Origin: a bacterium
Lineage (GTDB): Bacteria; Myxococcota; UBA727; JAUIJE01
Direction of reading: 5' to 3'
Assembly (NCBI GenBank): GCA_030431455.1
Contig: JAUIJE010000008.1
Location: 248,001 to 312,000, forward strand
Length of the DNA stretch: 64,000 nt
The notes below the pieces were generated by a model, which was not told the DNA's origin, did no database searches, and saw only the letters and a program-made list of their open reading frames with translations. A program made the position numbers and the translations under genes. Shown piece by piece: positions 40,022 to 50,293 of the stretch (position 1 is the first letter of the stretch; every line of letters starts with the position of its first letter).

Positions 40022-42382
40022 CTACTCGTCGTCGCCCCCGGACTCGTTGCGCCGCCCCAGCACCCGCCCGATGGCCTTCTCGAGGTCGCGCTGCATACAT
40101 TTGTTGTCCGTGGCTTTGGTCTGCGCCTCGCGCAACGCGTCGAGCACCTCGTCGGTGGTCCCCGCCCGGGCCAACAACCCCACCCCCCAGCGTCGACGTT
40201 TGCAGCTCTTGGCCTCCAACAGGTCACGAAGCCCCACCCGCTCGACGTCCGCGTCACGCCCCTCTTCGCGCAGGTCGAGCACGGTGAGGGCGTGGTGGCG
40301 CGGCCACCAGCCGCCGGTCTGGGTCAGCTCCACCACCCGGTCGTACAGGCCCTCGGTGCGCAGCGCGGCGATGACCTTCTCGGCCCCGCCGGGGTCCTCC
40401 CCCTCGAGGGCGGTGAAGGCGTTCTCCACCGCGCGGGCGTCCAGGGTCCCGCCGAGCTCGGCGCACCGCAGGTACGCGGCCATGGCCTTTTCTTTTTGGG
40501 CCACCGCGAAGTGGGCGTGGCCCTTGAGCAAATGATCCTGCGCGGTGCGTTGCCGCTCGGGGATGGCGTCGATCTCTTTGATCACCGCGAGGGGCTCGCC
40601 CGCGTCGATGCGGCGCAGCCGCTCGTCGCCGGCGTAGCGGGTGTACAGCAGCGCCCCGCCGACCCCCGTCACCACCAACAACAACAGGGCGAGAGCGAAC
40701 ATCATCATCCGCCGGGCGGGAAACACATTGGACGCCACCCGGTACACCTTCGTCGTCACCCGCGGCCGCACGGTGCCTTTTTTCATCGACCGCGGGAGCA
40801 ACGACAGACCGAGCCCGGCGAACGGGAGGTCGTGGACCTCGTCCTGGCCCACCCCGTAGATGCCGACTTCGCGCTGAATGCCCTTGAGCGGGTGATGGCC
40901 GCGGCTTTCGATGGGGACCTCCGCGGTGTTCATCGTCGCGAACACCGCGTCGGAAAACAGCACCTCCCCCGGCTGGGCCATGTCGAGCAGGCGCGAGGCG
41001 ATGTTCACCGCTTCGCCAAAGATGTCCCCCTTGCGCAATCGCACTTCGCCCGCGGACAAGGTCACGCGCACGTCGATGCGCTCTCGTTCGGGGGCGTTTT
41101 TGTTGTAGAGGTGAAGCCGGTCCTGGATCGCCATGCCGCACAACACCGCGTCGGTGGGCGAGGTGAAAGTGGCCAAGAACGCATCCCCGATGGTCTTGAT
41201 CAGCCGCCCGCGGAACACCCGGATCACGGGGGGCAAGAGCGCGTCGTGCAGCTCGAGCCAGTGGTCGGCTTCTTCTCGGGACTGGTGCGCGGTGCGCTCG
41301 GAATAGCCCGCAATGTCAGTGAACATCACCGTGAGGTTGGCGGTCTTCACACTCGAGAACGACCCCGACAAGCGCGGGCTGGCGGGGGCTTTTTGCGACA
41401 CCCCGGAGAGGTTGTCCGACGGGGGCGCGTCAAACTCCGCGGGCAGGCTGCCCCACGCCTGGGTCGGCTGGTGGCCGGGGGCGGCGGGGGACGCCCCCGA
41501 GGGGCGCGAGGGCTCGTCGCTCGACAGGTCGGGCCCGGCCACCGCGGGGTCGCGGCGGACCGCGTCCAGCCGTTCGATCAGGGCGTCGTAGGTCGCGAAG
41601 CGGTCGTCGGGGGACTTGGCCAGCATGCGCTCGACGAGGAGCTTGACCGGCAACGACACCGTGGGCCGGTCTTTTTTGATGTCCGGCACCGAGCTGGTCA
41701 AATGTTGGCTGACCACGTCCATGGGCGCGTCCCCGTCGTAGGGCGGCCGATCTGTGAGCAGCTCGTACAGCGTCGCGCCGAGCGAATACATGTCGGACTG
41801 GGCGGCGGCCTCGAGCCCGCGCGCGACCTCGGGGGCAATGTAATGGGGCGTGCCCACGACGAGCCCGGCCTGGGTCAAGTCCGCGGACCCGTCGACGGGC
41901 CGGGCGAGGCCGAAGTCGGTGAGCTTGACCCCGCCCTTGGTGAGCACGAGGTTGGCGGGCTTGACGTCGCGGTGCACGTGACCGCTCTCGTGGGCCGCGG
42001 CCAGCCCCCGCGCCGCGTCGAGCACGTGACCGAGCGCGTCGCGTTCGCTCAGGGGGCCGTCGCGCTGGCTGAGGTCGTGGCCGTCGAGCAGCTCCATGAC
42101 CACGAACGGGCCGCGCGCCCCCTCGCCCACCTGAAACACGGTCACGACGTGGGGCGATTGCACCTGGGCCATGGCCCGGGCCTCGCGCAAAAAGCGCGCG
42201 GACATCTCGGGGTCTTTGGCCACGCTTTGGTGCAGGACCTTGATCGCCACGTCGCGGCCGAGGCTCTCGTCGCGGCACGCGTACACCGTGCCCATCGCCC
42301 CTTCGCCCAGCACGCGCAGGACCGGGTAGTCCCCGACCTTCTCCAAACGCTCTTTGCCGTCCTCGGTGACGTCTTGGCCCAC
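40022..42382 (-). CDS. Ser/Thr kinase fused to class III adenylate/guanylate cyclase
   Basis: 786 residues. N-terminal PknB-like kinase (about 10-270): [41 protein letters not shown] and [10 protein letters not shown]. After a Pro/Ser linker comes a class III cyclase domain (about 350-510): [14 protein letters not shown] (metal Asp), [14 protein letters not shown] (second Asp) and [11 protein letters not shown] (Asn/Arg transition-state residues). A membrane helix ([21 protein letters not shown], about 570-590) separates it from a helical C-terminal periplasmic region. GTG at 42382 with AGGAGG chosen. It could couple phosphorylation to cyclic nucleotide output. Confidence 0.9.
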   Translation of the reverse strand: MGQDVTEDGKERLEKVGDYPVLRVLGEGAMGTVYACRDESLGRDVAIKVLHQSVAKDPEMSARFLREARAMAQVQSPHVVTVFQVGEGARGPFVVMELLDGHDLSQRDGPLSERDALGHVLDAARGLAAAHESGHVHRDVKPANLVLTKGGVKLTDFGLARPVDGSADLTQAGLVVGTPHYIAPEVARGLEAAAQSDMYSLGATLYELLTDRPPYDGDAPMDVVSQHLTSSVPDIKKDRPTVSLPVKLLVERMLAKSPDDRFATYDALIERLDAVRRDPAVAGPDLSSDEPSRPSGASPAAPGHQPTQAWGSLPAEFDAPPSDNLSGVSQKAPASPRLSGSFSSVKTANLTVMFTDIAGYSERTAHQSREEADHWLELHDALLPPVIRVFRGRLIKTIGDAFLATFTSPTDAVLCGMAIQDRLHLYNKNAPERERIDVRVTLSAGEVRLRKGDIFGEAVNIASRLLDMAQPGEVLFSDAVFATMNTAEVPIESRGHHPLKGIQREVGIYGVGQDEVHDLPFAGLGLSLLPRSMKKGTVRPRVTTKVYRVASNVFPARRMMMFALALLLLVVTGVGGALLYTRYAGDERLRRIDAGEPLAVIKEIDAIPERQRTAQDHLLKGHAHFAVAQKEKAMAAYLRCAELGGTLDARAVENAFTALEGEDPGGAEKVIAALRTEGLYDRVVELTQTGGWWPRHHALTVLDLREEGRDADVERVGLRDLLEAKSCKRRRWGVGLLARAGTTDEVLDALREAQTKATDNKCMQRDLEKAIGRVLGRRNESGGDDE

Positions 42383-42537
42383 GTCGCCTCCTGCCCGGAA
42401 CGTACCGGACCTGGCTTTTTTTTGGGAACCCTGCCCGCCCGAGAAAACCCCCTGTCCCCGAGGGACACGGCCGGCCCATTGTCGGCGCGGCACCGCTCTG
42501 TTAGCGAATACCGGTACGCACCTTTGGGGGGCCCGTG

Positions 42538-42948
42538 ATGTCGCAGGACCGTCGCAAGGCGGAACGCCGCAAGCTCAAGCAGCCGGTCGACAACGACCGC
42601 CGCAAACACACGCGGCGTCACGGCGACCGGCGGGAGCAGGCCCGCGCCCCCCTCGACCTGTGGGTCGAGGAGGAGAAGGGCGACGAGCTCTACTTCCGAC
42701 GCACCGGCAACGTGTCCATGGGCGGTCTGTACTTCGAGCAGACCATCCCCCACGCCCTCGGGACCCAGGTGCGCATCCGCTTCACCCTCCCGGGCGATCC
42801 CCGCGTGATCGAAGCGGTGGGCGAGGTGGTCAACACCCCCAAGTCCAAGGACGGCTTGGGCATGGGGGTTGCTTTCGTCGAGATGAGCGACGCGGACAAA
42901 GAGCGTCTGCAAAAGTTCGTCGACGAAAATCCCCTGCTCGGGGAGTGA
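42538..42948 (+). CDS. PilZ-domain protein
   Basis: 136 residues. The N-terminus is very basic and contains Arg-Arg clusters (RRKHTRRHGDRREQARAPL) where PilZ domains have R-x3-R; NVSMGGLYFEQ stands for the D/N-x-S-x-x-G strand; the rest is a beta barrel (VRIRFTLPGDPRVIEAVGEV). Probably binds cyclic-di-GMP and controls motility or export. ATG at 42538 follows GGGGGG; a GTG one codon upstream is possible. Divergent from the kinase-cyclase gene. Confidence 0.82.
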   Translation: MSQDRRKAERRKLKQPVDNDRRKHTRRHGDRREQARAPLDLWVEEEKGDELYFRRTGNVSMGGLYFEQTIPHALGTQVRIRFTLPGDPRVIEAVGEVVNTPKSKDGLGMGVAFVEMSDADKERLQKFVDENPLLGE

Positions 42949-42958
42949 AAGGCACATC

Positions 42959-43804
42959 GTGGCCCGCCAGAAAAAAGTCCTCGTGCTCGGCCTCGACGGC
43001 GTGCGCCCCGACGCCCTGCTGGCCGCGCGCACCCCGGTGATCGACCGGCTGATCGAAGCCGGCGCCCACAGCCTCGTGGCCCAGACCGGTGCGGTCCCGC
43101 TGTCCGGGCCCGGCTGGTCGAGCGCCCTGTGTGGGGTGTGGGCCGACAAACACGGCGTGGTCGACAACTCCTACGAGGGCAAACGGTTCGATCAGTACCC
43201 GACGTTTCTCGCGCGCATGCAGCGCGCGGGCCTGACCGTGGCGGCCCTGGTGGGCTGGGACCGCATCCAAGAACACCTCGACGGCGACTTCGAAAACGCG
43301 CACAGCGACGACGACCACTTCTTGTCCCAGAAAGCCTGCGCCCTGCTCCGCCAGGGCGGCCCCGACGCGCTGTTCATGCATTTTGATTGGCCTGACCTCG
43401 CCGGGCACGAGCACGGCTTTCACCCCGACGTGCCCGGCTACATCGACAGCATCGAAGCCTGCGACCGCCACATCGCGCCGATCCTCGCCACCATCGACGC
43501 GCGCCCCACCCGCGCCGACGAGGACTGGCTGATCATCACCACCACCGACCACGGCGGGAGCGACAAAGACCACGGCATCGACATCCCGTCGCACCGCACG
43601 ATCTTTGTCATCCTCAACGGGGACATGGTGGCAAAAGGCCCCCTCACCCCCGCCCCCGACATCGTCGACGTGGGGGCCACCGCGCTCTTTCACATGCTCG
43701 GCCCCGCCGACCCCGGCTGGGACCTCGACGGGCGCGTCATCGGCCTGCTCGCCGGCGCGCAGCCGACGCGCCCTGGCCCGATCACGTTCGCAAGAAGGCC
43801 ATGA
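42959..43804 (+). CDS. Alkaline-phosphatase-superfamily phosphodiesterase-like protein
   Basis: 281 residues, type I phosphodiesterase/nucleotide pyrophosphatase fold. Metal and nucleophile motifs: LVLGLDGVRPDALLA (metal Asp), VPLSGPGWSSALCGVWADKH (nucleophile Ser/Thr), FDWPDLAGHEHGF (Asp/His) and IITTTDHGGSDKDHG (Asp-His). The fold includes phosphonoacetate hydrolase and phosphonate monoester hydrolases, and it sits beside a phosphonate cluster, so phosphonate or phospholipid turnover is possible. GTG start at 42959, 10 bases after pilZ. It ends 23 bases inside the convergent aepY gene. Confidence 0.75.
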   Translation: MARQKKVLVLGLDGVRPDALLAARTPVIDRLIEAGAHSLVAQTGAVPLSGPGWSSALCGVWADKHGVVDNSYEGKRFDQYPTFLARMQRAGLTVAALVGWDRIQEHLDGDFENAHSDDDHFLSQKACALLRQGGPDALFMHFDWPDLAGHEHGFHPDVPGYIDSIEACDRHIAPILATIDARPTRADEDWLIITTTDHGGSDKDHGIDIPSHRTIFVILNGDMVAKGPLTPAPDIVDVGATALFHMLGPADPGWDLDGRVIGLLAGAQPTRPGPITFARRP

Positions 43805-44915
43805 ACGCTTCTTTGGCTTGGCCCGGCGTGCGCGTCGGACGTCCCAGGTCATCGCGGGCCCCGATCTGCACCTTCACCTCGAGGAACGCAGGCCCCTCCG
43901 CGGCCTTGAACGCGGCCAGGGCCTCGGGCAGTTCGGCCGCGGTCGCCACCGTGGCCGCGTGGCGGTAGCCGCTCGCCTTCGCCATCGCCACCAGGTCGCA
44001 GTCCAGGGCGACCGTGGGCTGGCCCCCGACGCTGTCGTGGGCCCCGTTGTTGAACAACACGTGGCGGAAGTGGGCGCCCCCCGACGTGGCCACGCTGGTC
44101 AGGCCCCCGAGATGCATGATCGCGGCCCCGTCCCCGTCGAGACACCACACCTCCCGCTTCGGCTGGGCCAACGCGATGCCGAGGGCGATCTGTGAACAGT
44201 GGCCCATGGAGCCCACCGTGAGCATGTCGCGCTCGTGCGATTCTTTGCGCGCCACCCGCAGCTCGAACACCTCGCGCGAGGTCTTGCCCGTGGTCGAGAC
44301 CATGGCCGCGTCGTCGGGGATGGCATCGAGCACGAGGTTGATGGCCTGCTCGCGGGTCATCTCGAAGGGCCGCTGCAGCTTCTTGGCGCTCTTGTGTTTG
44401 TCGAACGTACCCTTGCGCACCAACAATGCCACTGGACGGTGCTGGACCACGGCCGTCTCCAGGGCAGCCTTGACCTGGGCTTCGGCCTTGTCCGCTTCGG
44501 GCGACAACTCCTGCCAGGGCACGTCGATGGCCTCGAGCACCTTGGGCGAAAAGGCCCCCATGCGCATGTGTTGGGGCTCGTCTTTTTTGCCCGGCTCGCC
44601 GCGCCAGCCGATGAGCAGCACCATGGGGATGCCGTACACATCTTTGTCCGCCAGCGAGGTCAACGGGTTGATGGTGTTGCCGAGGCCCGAGTTCTGCAAA
44701 TACACCAGCGCGGGCGCCCCGGTGGCGAGGGTGTGGCCCGCGGCGATGGCCACCGCCGAGCCCTCGTTGGGGGCGATGACGTGTTGCTCCTTGGGCAACG
44801 TCTCGGCCACGTAGGCGCAAAAGTCCTTGAGCAAGGAATCGGGCACGCCGCAATAAAAGCGCACCCCGTGTTGCTCTAGAAAACCATGCAGAGCGGAGGA
44901 GGCCAGCGACATCAT
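43782..44915 (-). CDS. aepY: Phosphonopyruvate decarboxylase
   Basis: 377 residues, thiamin-diphosphate enzyme. The N-terminal Pyr domain has [15 protein letters not shown] and [17 protein letters not shown] (catalytic Glu), then [14 protein letters not shown], a hallmark of this family. The PP domain has the ThDP motif [13 protein letters not shown] ... [12 protein letters not shown]. It converts phosphonopyruvate to phosphonoacetaldehyde, the irreversible step that pulls C-P bond formation forward. ATG overlaps the aepX stop (ATGA), so order and coupling match a biosynthetic operon. Usual length. Confidence 0.93.
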   Translation of the reverse strand: MMSLASSALHGFLEQHGVRFYCGVPDSLLKDFCAYVAETLPKEQHVIAPNEGSAVAIAAGHTLATGAPALVYLQNSGLGNTINPLTSLADKDVYGIPMVLLIGWRGEPGKKDEPQHMRMGAFSPKVLEAIDVPWQELSPEADKAEAQVKAALETAVVQHRPVALLVRKGTFDKHKSAKKLQRPFEMTREQAINLVLDAIPDDAAMVSTTGKTSREVFELRVARKESHERDMLTVGSMGHCSQIALGIALAQPKREVWCLDGDGAAIMHLGGLTSVATSGGAHFRHVLFNNGAHDSVGGQPTVALDCDLVAMAKASGYRHAATVATAAELPEALAAFKAAEGPAFLEVKVQIGARDDLGRPTRTPGQAKEAFMAFLRT

Positions 44916-46210
44916 TTGCCCCCGGGGATGAGTTCGAGGATTTCTTTGATGCCCATGCAGCCCTCGTCGGCTTCTTTGGCCCGGTGTTGGCTCAAGATGG
45001 TGCGCGCGGTGTTCACCATCGCGGGGTACGCGCTGCGCAGCAGCTGGTTGGCATAGATGACCACGTTGACCCCGCGGTCTTTCAGCTCGGCCTCGGTGAC
45101 CTGTGAATAGGTCGAGGGCACGACGACCACCGGCACCCGTTCGTCAAACTTCTCGTACTTGGCGAGGAAATCGTAAATCTCGTCGGGGGTCTTTTCCTTC
45201 GAGTGGATCATGATGCCGTCGGCGCCGGCGGCGATGTACGTCTTCGCGCGCAAGAGCGCGTCGTCGACGCCCTGCTTCAGAATCAACGACTCGATGCGGG
45301 CGATGATCATGAAGTCGGTGCCGACCTGGGCCGCCTTGCCGAGGGAGATCTTGTGCGCGTGCTCCTCGGGGGTGGCCTGGGTCTGGGGCACGTCGGTGCC
45401 GAACAGGGAGTTCTTTTTGAGCCCGACCTTGTCCTCGATGATCACCGCCGAGACCCCCAGGCGCTCGAGGGTCTTGACCAAGAACACGAAGTGTTCGGGC
45501 AGGCCGCCGCTGTCCCCGTCGAGAATGATGGGTTTGGTGGTGACCTCGAGGATGTCGTTGATGGTGGCCATGCGCGAGGTCATGTCCACCAGCTCGATGT
45601 CGGGTTTGCCCTTGGCGGTGGAGTCGGTGAGCGAGCTGATCCACATCGCGTCGAACTCTTGCAGGCCGTCGTCGTCCTCGACCACGGTCTTTTCCACGAT
45701 GAGACCGGTGAGGCCGTTGTGGGCTTCCATCACCCGGATCACGGGCTTGGCCTCGAGCAGCCGACGGAGCTGGCGGCGCCGGATGTCAGGGGTGGTGCCC
45801 ACCTCCATGGTCGCTTCGAGCCAGGCCGACGACGAGATGCCGTGGGTGTAGGCGGGCTCGACGAGCTCACCGCCCCACTCCTGCAGCACCTCGACCACCC
45901 GGTCGCGGACTTTTTTCATGTGGCCGGTGCGCCAGTCGTCGCCGTGCACGACGTAATCGGGCTTCAACGTGCGGAGGTTCTCGCTGTAGTCGGGCGAGGT
46001 CTGGGGAACGACCTGGGCCACGCCTTTGATGTTCTCCACCACCTGCTTGCGCTGGGCGAAATCGAGGAAGGGCAACCGCCGGTAGGTGGCGATGGCCTCG
46101 TCGGTGAGCAAACCGACGGTGACCTCGCCGAGCTCGGCGCCTCGTTGCAAGATGTTCATGTGGCCGGGGTGCAAGAGGTCGGCGGCGAGGGCGATGTATA
46201 CGCGCTTCAT
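44912..46210 (-). CDS. aepX: Cytidylyltransferase-phosphoenolpyruvate mutase fusion
   Basis: 432 residues. Residues 1-135 are a HxGH nucleotidyltransferase ([20 protein letters not shown], and SSSAW near the end). Residues about 145-432 are PEP mutase with the diagnostic [16 protein letters not shown] (EDKx5NS), MWISSLTDS and IILDGDSGG (metal Asp). PEP mutase forms the C-P bond of phosphonopyruvate. Fusion with an N-terminal cytidylyltransferase fold is a known layout, though its substrate (phosphonate or derived alcohol) is less clear. ATG at 46210 chosen. Confidence 0.93.
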   Translation of the reverse strand: MKRVYIALAADLLHPGHMNILQRGAELGEVTVGLLTDEAIATYRRLPFLDFAQRKQVVENIKGVAQVVPQTSPDYSENLRTLKPDYVVHGDDWRTGHMKKVRDRVVEVLQEWGGELVEPAYTHGISSSAWLEATMEVGTTPDIRRRQLRRLLEAKPVIRVMEAHNGLTGLIVEKTVVEDDDGLQEFDAMWISSLTDSTAKGKPDIELVDMTSRMATINDILEVTTKPIILDGDSGGLPEHFVFLVKTLERLGVSAVIIEDKVGLKKNSLFGTDVPQTQATPEEHAHKISLGKAAQVGTDFMIIARIESLILKQGVDDALLRAKTYIAAGADGIMIHSKEKTPDEIYDFLAKYEKFDERVPVVVVPSTYSQVTEAELKDRGVNVVIYANQLLRSAYPAMVNTARTILSQHRAKEADEGCMGIKEILELIPGGK

Positions 46211-46259
46211 GGGGTCTCCGGGGACAGCAGCAAGATCAGAACAGGGTGGTCGTCGTCGG

Positions 46260-47057
46260 TCAGGCCGCGTCGTGGGCACAGATGCGAGCGAACAGGTCTT
46301 CGCGCAGGCGCTTGAGGTCGGCGGGGAAGTCGACCTCCATGAACAGCACGTCCGCGGGCAACAGGGCCGACGAGAGCCGCCCCAGGGTCATCATGTATTG
46401 GGCGAGCTCCTCGATCTCCGAGCGCAGCTTCGCGTACGAAAAGGGTGTGCCCTCGACGGGCAGGCCCACCAACCAGGTGAGCAGACCGCGCACCAACGCT
46501 TGGTCCTGGGCCGCGAACGACCACGCCCCCGCCGACTCCCCGAGGAGCTCGAGCCCGTCGGTGACAGGGGGCAGGAGGTTTTTGCCCAACAAGTGGGGCA
46601 CGCCCGCTTTGGCATAGACGCGGACCTCTTCAGAGTCCGCGCTCGTGCGGGGGGTGATGATCGCGCGGCTGTGTTCGCTCTTTTCCAGCGCGGTGGCCAA
46701 AAAGCGCTGCTCGTACACGATGTCGCCGTCGAGGACCAAGGTCTGGGCGGTGCCGTCGAGGGGACCGTGATCCGCACAGGCCGCGAACTGCAACGAATGG
46801 GTCGAGCCGGAAGCGCTCATCGGCTCATGGCTGTTGACGACAAACGTGACGCCCAGGTGCCCGAGCCGCTCCTGCACGACCTCTTTGCGGTAGCCGATCA
46901 CGACGGTGATGTCCCCGACCCCGGCTTTTTGCAGGCAGCGCACCTGGCGCTCGAGGATGGACACCGCGCCGCCCTCCTCGATGGGGTACATCGGCTTGGG
47001 CACGTCCTCGGCCCCCAGTCGTGATCCGCGTCCCGCGGCGAGGATGATCGCGCGCAC
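46260..47057 (-). CDS. NTP-transferase, probable 2-aminoethylphosphonate cytidylyltransferase (PntC-like)
   Basis: 265 residues, LicC/GlmU-type nucleotidyltransferase: [20 protein letters not shown] (signature GxGxRxG..PK), [10 protein letters not shown] and [14 protein letters not shown] (metal Asp). In phosphonolipid pathways a PntC/LicC-like enzyme makes CMP-2-aminoethylphosphonate. Its position, first in the operon with aepX and aepY and opposite the transaminase and the CDP-alcohol transferase, fits that role. GTG at 47057 has GGAGGGAG upstream. Alternative: sugar-1-phosphate nucleotidyltransferase. Confidence 0.78.
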   Translation of the reverse strand: MRAIILAAGRGSRLGAEDVPKPMYPIEEGGAVSILERQVRCLQKAGVGDITVVIGYRKEVVQERLGHLGVTFVVNSHEPMSASGSTHSLQFAACADHGPLDGTAQTLVLDGDIVYEQRFLATALEKSEHSRAIITPRTSADSEEVRVYAKAGVPHLLGKNLLPPVTDGLELLGESAGAWSFAAQDQALVRGLLTWLVGLPVEGTPFSYAKLRSEIEELAQYMMTLGRLSSALLPADVLFMEVDFPADLKRLREDLFARICAHDAA

Positions 47058-47195
47058 AGCTCCCTCCCTCGGCAGCCCGTCGGCCGCCTGCGGGGGCGCT
47101 CTAACGCGCCTTGCGGCCGGTGCGAAGTGCGTTCGGCGCGCCTTTTGTCAGGCCAAAGCCCCTGCTAGGAACGTTGCTTCTCTGAAGGATGGCCC

Positions 47196-48308
47196 ATGCA
47201 ACGCAACATTCTGCTCAACCCCGGCCCCGCGACCACCACCGACACGGTCAAGCAGGCCCTGGTCATCCCCGACGTGTGCCCGCGTGAGCAGGAGATCGCC
47301 GACCAACTCAAGAGCGTGCGCACGCGCCTCGGGAAGCTCCTCGACCCGTCCGGCGCCTTCGTCGGCGTGCCCTTCGCGTGCAGCGGCACCGGGGTGCTCG
47401 AGGCCTTGGTGGGCTCGGCCGTGCCCCCGGGCAAGACCGCGGTCATCGTCGACAACGGCGACTACGGCACCCGGCTGAACAAGCTCTGCGCCCGCCTCGG
47501 CATCGACGTGGCGGTGGTCGCGTGCGGCTGGGGCAAACGCATCGAGACGGCCAAGATCGAGGCCGTGCTCGACGAGGTGGGCGACAAGGCCAGCCACCTG
47601 TTCATGGTGCACCACGAGACCAGCACGGGCATGCTCAACGACATCGAAGCGGTGTGCGCCCTCGCCCATGCCCGCGGCCTGTCCGTGGGCGTCGACGCGA
47701 TGTCGAGCTTCGGGGCCATCGAGATCCCGGTCGTGCCCGGCCTGGACTACGTCGTGTCCAGCTCGAACAAGTGCATCCAAGGCATGGCCGGCATCGGCTT
47801 CATCATCGCCCGCGAATCGGCCATCGCCGCCTGCCGCGAACACGAAGCGCGCAGCTTGTACTTCGACCTCGCGGCCCAAGACCTGCACATCGGGAGCAAA
47901 GGCCAGATGTGCTTCACCTGCCCCCCGCAAATCTTGAACGCCATGGTGGTCGCCCTCGACGAGCTCGAGCAGGAGACCATCCCCGGGCGACGCGCGCGCT
48001 ATGACGCCAACTACCAATGTTTGCGCACCGGCCTCGACCGCCTCGGGTTTTCGCTGCTCCTGCCCGACGAAGACCAGAGCCGCATCCTCGTGGCGGTGAT
48101 GGAACCGGACGATGGCTCGTTCGATTTTGAGCGCGTACACGACACCCTCAAGGCGCAGGGTTTCACCATTTACCCGGGCAAGCCCAGCCAGCTGTCCACC
48201 TTCCGCCTCGCGATCATGGGCGATCTGCGCGTGCCCGACGTCGAGGCGTTCTTGGCCGCGTTCGAGGCGGCGCTGTCGCCAGACACCAAAAAGGCCGCCA
48301 ACGCATGA
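47196..48308 (+). CDS. phnW: 2-aminoethylphosphonate-pyruvate transaminase
   Basis: 370 residues, class V PLP aminotransferase. Opening NILLNPGPATTTDTVKQA, Asp of the cofactor site in SVGVDAMSSFGAIEIP, and Lys Schiff base in SSSNKCIQGMAGIGFII. In biosynthesis it runs towards 2-aminoethylphosphonate from phosphonoacetaldehyde (AepZ role). It diverges from the aepX operon across 138 bases and overlaps the CDP-alcohol transferase gene by 4 bases (ATGA). Ribosome site GAAGG. Length usual for PhnW. Confidence 0.9.
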   Translation: MQRNILLNPGPATTTDTVKQALVIPDVCPREQEIADQLKSVRTRLGKLLDPSGAFVGVPFACSGTGVLEALVGSAVPPGKTAVIVDNGDYGTRLNKLCARLGIDVAVVACGWGKRIETAKIEAVLDEVGDKASHLFMVHHETSTGMLNDIEAVCALAHARGLSVGVDAMSSFGAIEIPVVPGLDYVVSSSNKCIQGMAGIGFIIARESAIAACREHEARSLYFDLAAQDLHIGSKGQMCFTCPPQILNAMVVALDELEQETIPGRRARYDANYQCLRTGLDRLGFSLLLPDEDQSRILVAVMEPDDGSFDFERVHDTLKAQGFTIYPGKPSQLSTFRLAIMGDLRVPDVEAFLAAFEAALSPDTKKAANA

Positions 48309-49465
48309 CCGCCGCTTTGCCCCCCGACCCTGTGCGCCAACGGGCGCGCCTGTTGCCGATGCCGCGCTTTACCGACCCCGACCGCGTCTTTCACTACAAG
48401 TACTCGTGCGACGACCGCTCGATGTTGTCGCCGTACTACAAGCGCTTCATCTGTGAACCGTTCATCAAGCTCGTGCCCCGCACGCTGCACCCCAATTGGC
48501 TCACCACCCTCGCCGCGGTCTGCACCATGCTCGCGTTCGCGCTCACCGCGGACGCGTTCGGGGAGTTTGACGAGATGGGTCCGTGGGGCCCCATCGCGGT
48601 GGCGGTGCTCATCCTGGGGTACATCACCCTCGACAACAGCGATGGGCTGCAGGCCCGCCGCACCAAGACCTCGAGCCCGCTCGGCGATTTCCTCGACCAC
48701 TTCTTCGACGCCGGCGGGGTGGTGCTCATCCCCATGATGATCATGGTCGCGGCCGACATGAACCCCGCGCTCCAGATCGTGGCCGCCGCGTTCACCGCGT
48801 TTTCGTTCTGGCTGGTCAACTGGGAAAAGTCTCACACCGGCACGATGGTCATCCCGCCCGTCGGCGACGTCGAGGGCAACCTCGCGGCCGTGGGCTGGTG
48901 GTTGACCTGTGCCGCCCTCGGCGGCCCCTTGTGGAACGAGACCTTCTTCGACGTGAAGGTCATCGACGCGATGCACTACATCACCATCCCGGTGTTCGTG
49001 GCCTTCGCCATCGCGATGTGTTTTCCCCTCTACAACAACCGCGAAGGGCGCGGCGAAGCGGTGGGGGTGATGGTCAACCTCGCCCTGCTCGCGGGCTGGG
49101 GCTACTCGACGCTGCACTTTGGGCTCACGTCGTTGTTCGACGCCCCGCTGCTCATCCTGCTCATCGGCTACACCTGCGCCAAACACATCGGCGACATCCA
49201 GCGCGGCCACCTCATTGGGGCCGAATACCGCTCCTACGATCCCGTGCTCCTCGGGCTCGGCGCGCTGTTGCTCGCGTCGGTGTGGCTGGTCCCCGCCGCC
49301 CGCACCAACGATGTGCAGCTTTACCTCGGCCTCGGCTACGCCGCGGTGTTGTTGGCCAAGCTCGCCTACCAGTTGCGCCACACCGCGACGTTCATCAGTG
49401 ACAAGCTGGGCATCAAGGTGTTCTCCCTGACCGCGACCCAGAAAGAGAATCTCGCCCGCGACTGA
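48305..49465 (+). CDS. CDP-alcohol phosphotransferase for phosphonolipid head group
   Basis: 386 residues, integral membrane. The full CDP-alcohol phosphotransferase motif is present: LDNSDGLQARRTKTSSPLGD and the following FLDHFFD, i.e. D-x2-DG-x2-AR-x8-G-x3-D-x3-D. Around it lie 8-10 membrane helices, and the size resembles eukaryote-type choline/ethanolamine phosphotransferases rather than the 200-residue PgsA/PssA enzymes. With CMP-aminoethylphosphonate from the neighbouring genes it would make diacylglyceryl-2-aminoethylphosphonate. It overlaps phnW by 4 bases. Confidence 0.88.
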   Translation: MTAALPPDPVRQRARLLPMPRFTDPDRVFHYKYSCDDRSMLSPYYKRFICEPFIKLVPRTLHPNWLTTLAAVCTMLAFALTADAFGEFDEMGPWGPIAVAVLILGYITLDNSDGLQARRTKTSSPLGDFLDHFFDAGGVVLIPMMIMVAADMNPALQIVAAAFTAFSFWLVNWEKSHTGTMVIPPVGDVEGNLAAVGWWLTCAALGGPLWNETFFDVKVIDAMHYITIPVFVAFAIAMCFPLYNNREGRGEAVGVMVNLALLAGWGYSTLHFGLTSLFDAPLLILLIGYTCAKHIGDIQRGHLIGAEYRSYDPVLLGLGALLLASVWLVPAARTNDVQLYLGLGYAAVLLAKLAYQLRHTATFISDKLGIKVFSLTATQKENLARD

Positions 49466-49542
49466 GCCCGGCCCCGGGGCCACCAGATCAAGCCTTGCGG
49501 GCGACGCCCGCGGACCTAGCTTGGTGCCCAGGGGGGTGATGC

Positions 49543-50286
49543 ATGTCGAACGACCGTGTGACGACGGGGCGGTGGCGCTTGGCGCTGGCCCCATGCCTGC
49601 TGATGGCCTTGGGGGGCTGCAATCCCCTGGCGTGGCTGGTCGAGGCCATCGAGCCCGATTGGCTCACCGAGATCAAGACCGAACACGTCGAGAACAACCC
49701 GGTGATCCAAGCGAAGGTCGGGGTCCCGTTCCAGCGGGCGAAGATCAAATCGCAAAGCACCATGGGCAAGCCGATCAAGAACGCGCAAGGCGAAGTGGTC
49801 GACGTCGGCCGGGGCAAGACCGAGATCTCCTTCGACGTGGTCGGGACGATCCGGCCCGCGACCATTGACATTGTGGTGCTCGATCCCGAGTGGGCCGACC
49901 AAGGCCTGACCGTCTCGTCGATGACGCTGACCCTCGAGGGCGAAGCGCCCCTGGCGCTTCCCCCGCCGACGCTGGTGCATGACCAGCCGATGTTCCGGCA
50001 CAACCTGACCCAGGACCGCGCCCGGGAGGACGCCGAGATCGCCGCCCTCGCCGAGCTCGACAGCGACGTCGCGACCCGGCTGGGCACGCCGCTGGTGCCG
50101 GGCCCGCGCCTCGACACCACCCTGCACTTCAGCACCCGCGACCGCGGGCAGCGACACCCGGTGCAGCTCAAGGTGCGGGGGCCCAAAGGGGTCGGGGTCG
50201 TGCGCGCCGAGATCGTCACCCCCGCCGGGGGGCCGGACACGCGGTCTCACATCGAGGGCCTGGCGTTCGGCCACATGCTGCCCTGA
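49543..50286 (+). CDS. Predicted lipoprotein, unknown
   Basis: 247 residues. Signal peptide RWRLALAPCLLMALGGC (lipobox ALGGC), then a soluble beta-rich domain with EIKTEHVENNPVIQAKVGVP and two predicted beta sandwiches; little else to identify. It is convergent with the NarL-type regulator (7 bases apart). ATG at 49543 follows GGGGGTG. Position after the CDP-alcohol transferase may be incidental. Confidence 0.65.
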   Translation: MSNDRVTTGRWRLALAPCLLMALGGCNPLAWLVEAIEPDWLTEIKTEHVENNPVIQAKVGVPFQRAKIKSQSTMGKPIKNAQGEVVDVGRGKTEISFDVVGTIRPATIDIVVLDPEWADQGLTVSSMTLTLEGEAPLALPPPTLVHDQPMFRHNLTQDRAREDAEIAALAELDSDVATRLGTPLVPGPRLDTTLHFSTRDRGQRHPVQLKVRGPKGVGVVRAEIVTPAGGPDTRSHIEGLAFGHMLP

Positions 50287-50293
50287 CCGCCGG

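Noticed and set aside
44912-46210. Isocitrate lyase / methylisocitrate lyase
   Set aside because: EDKx5NS and the operon with AepY identify PEP mutase; the KKCGH lyase motif is absent.
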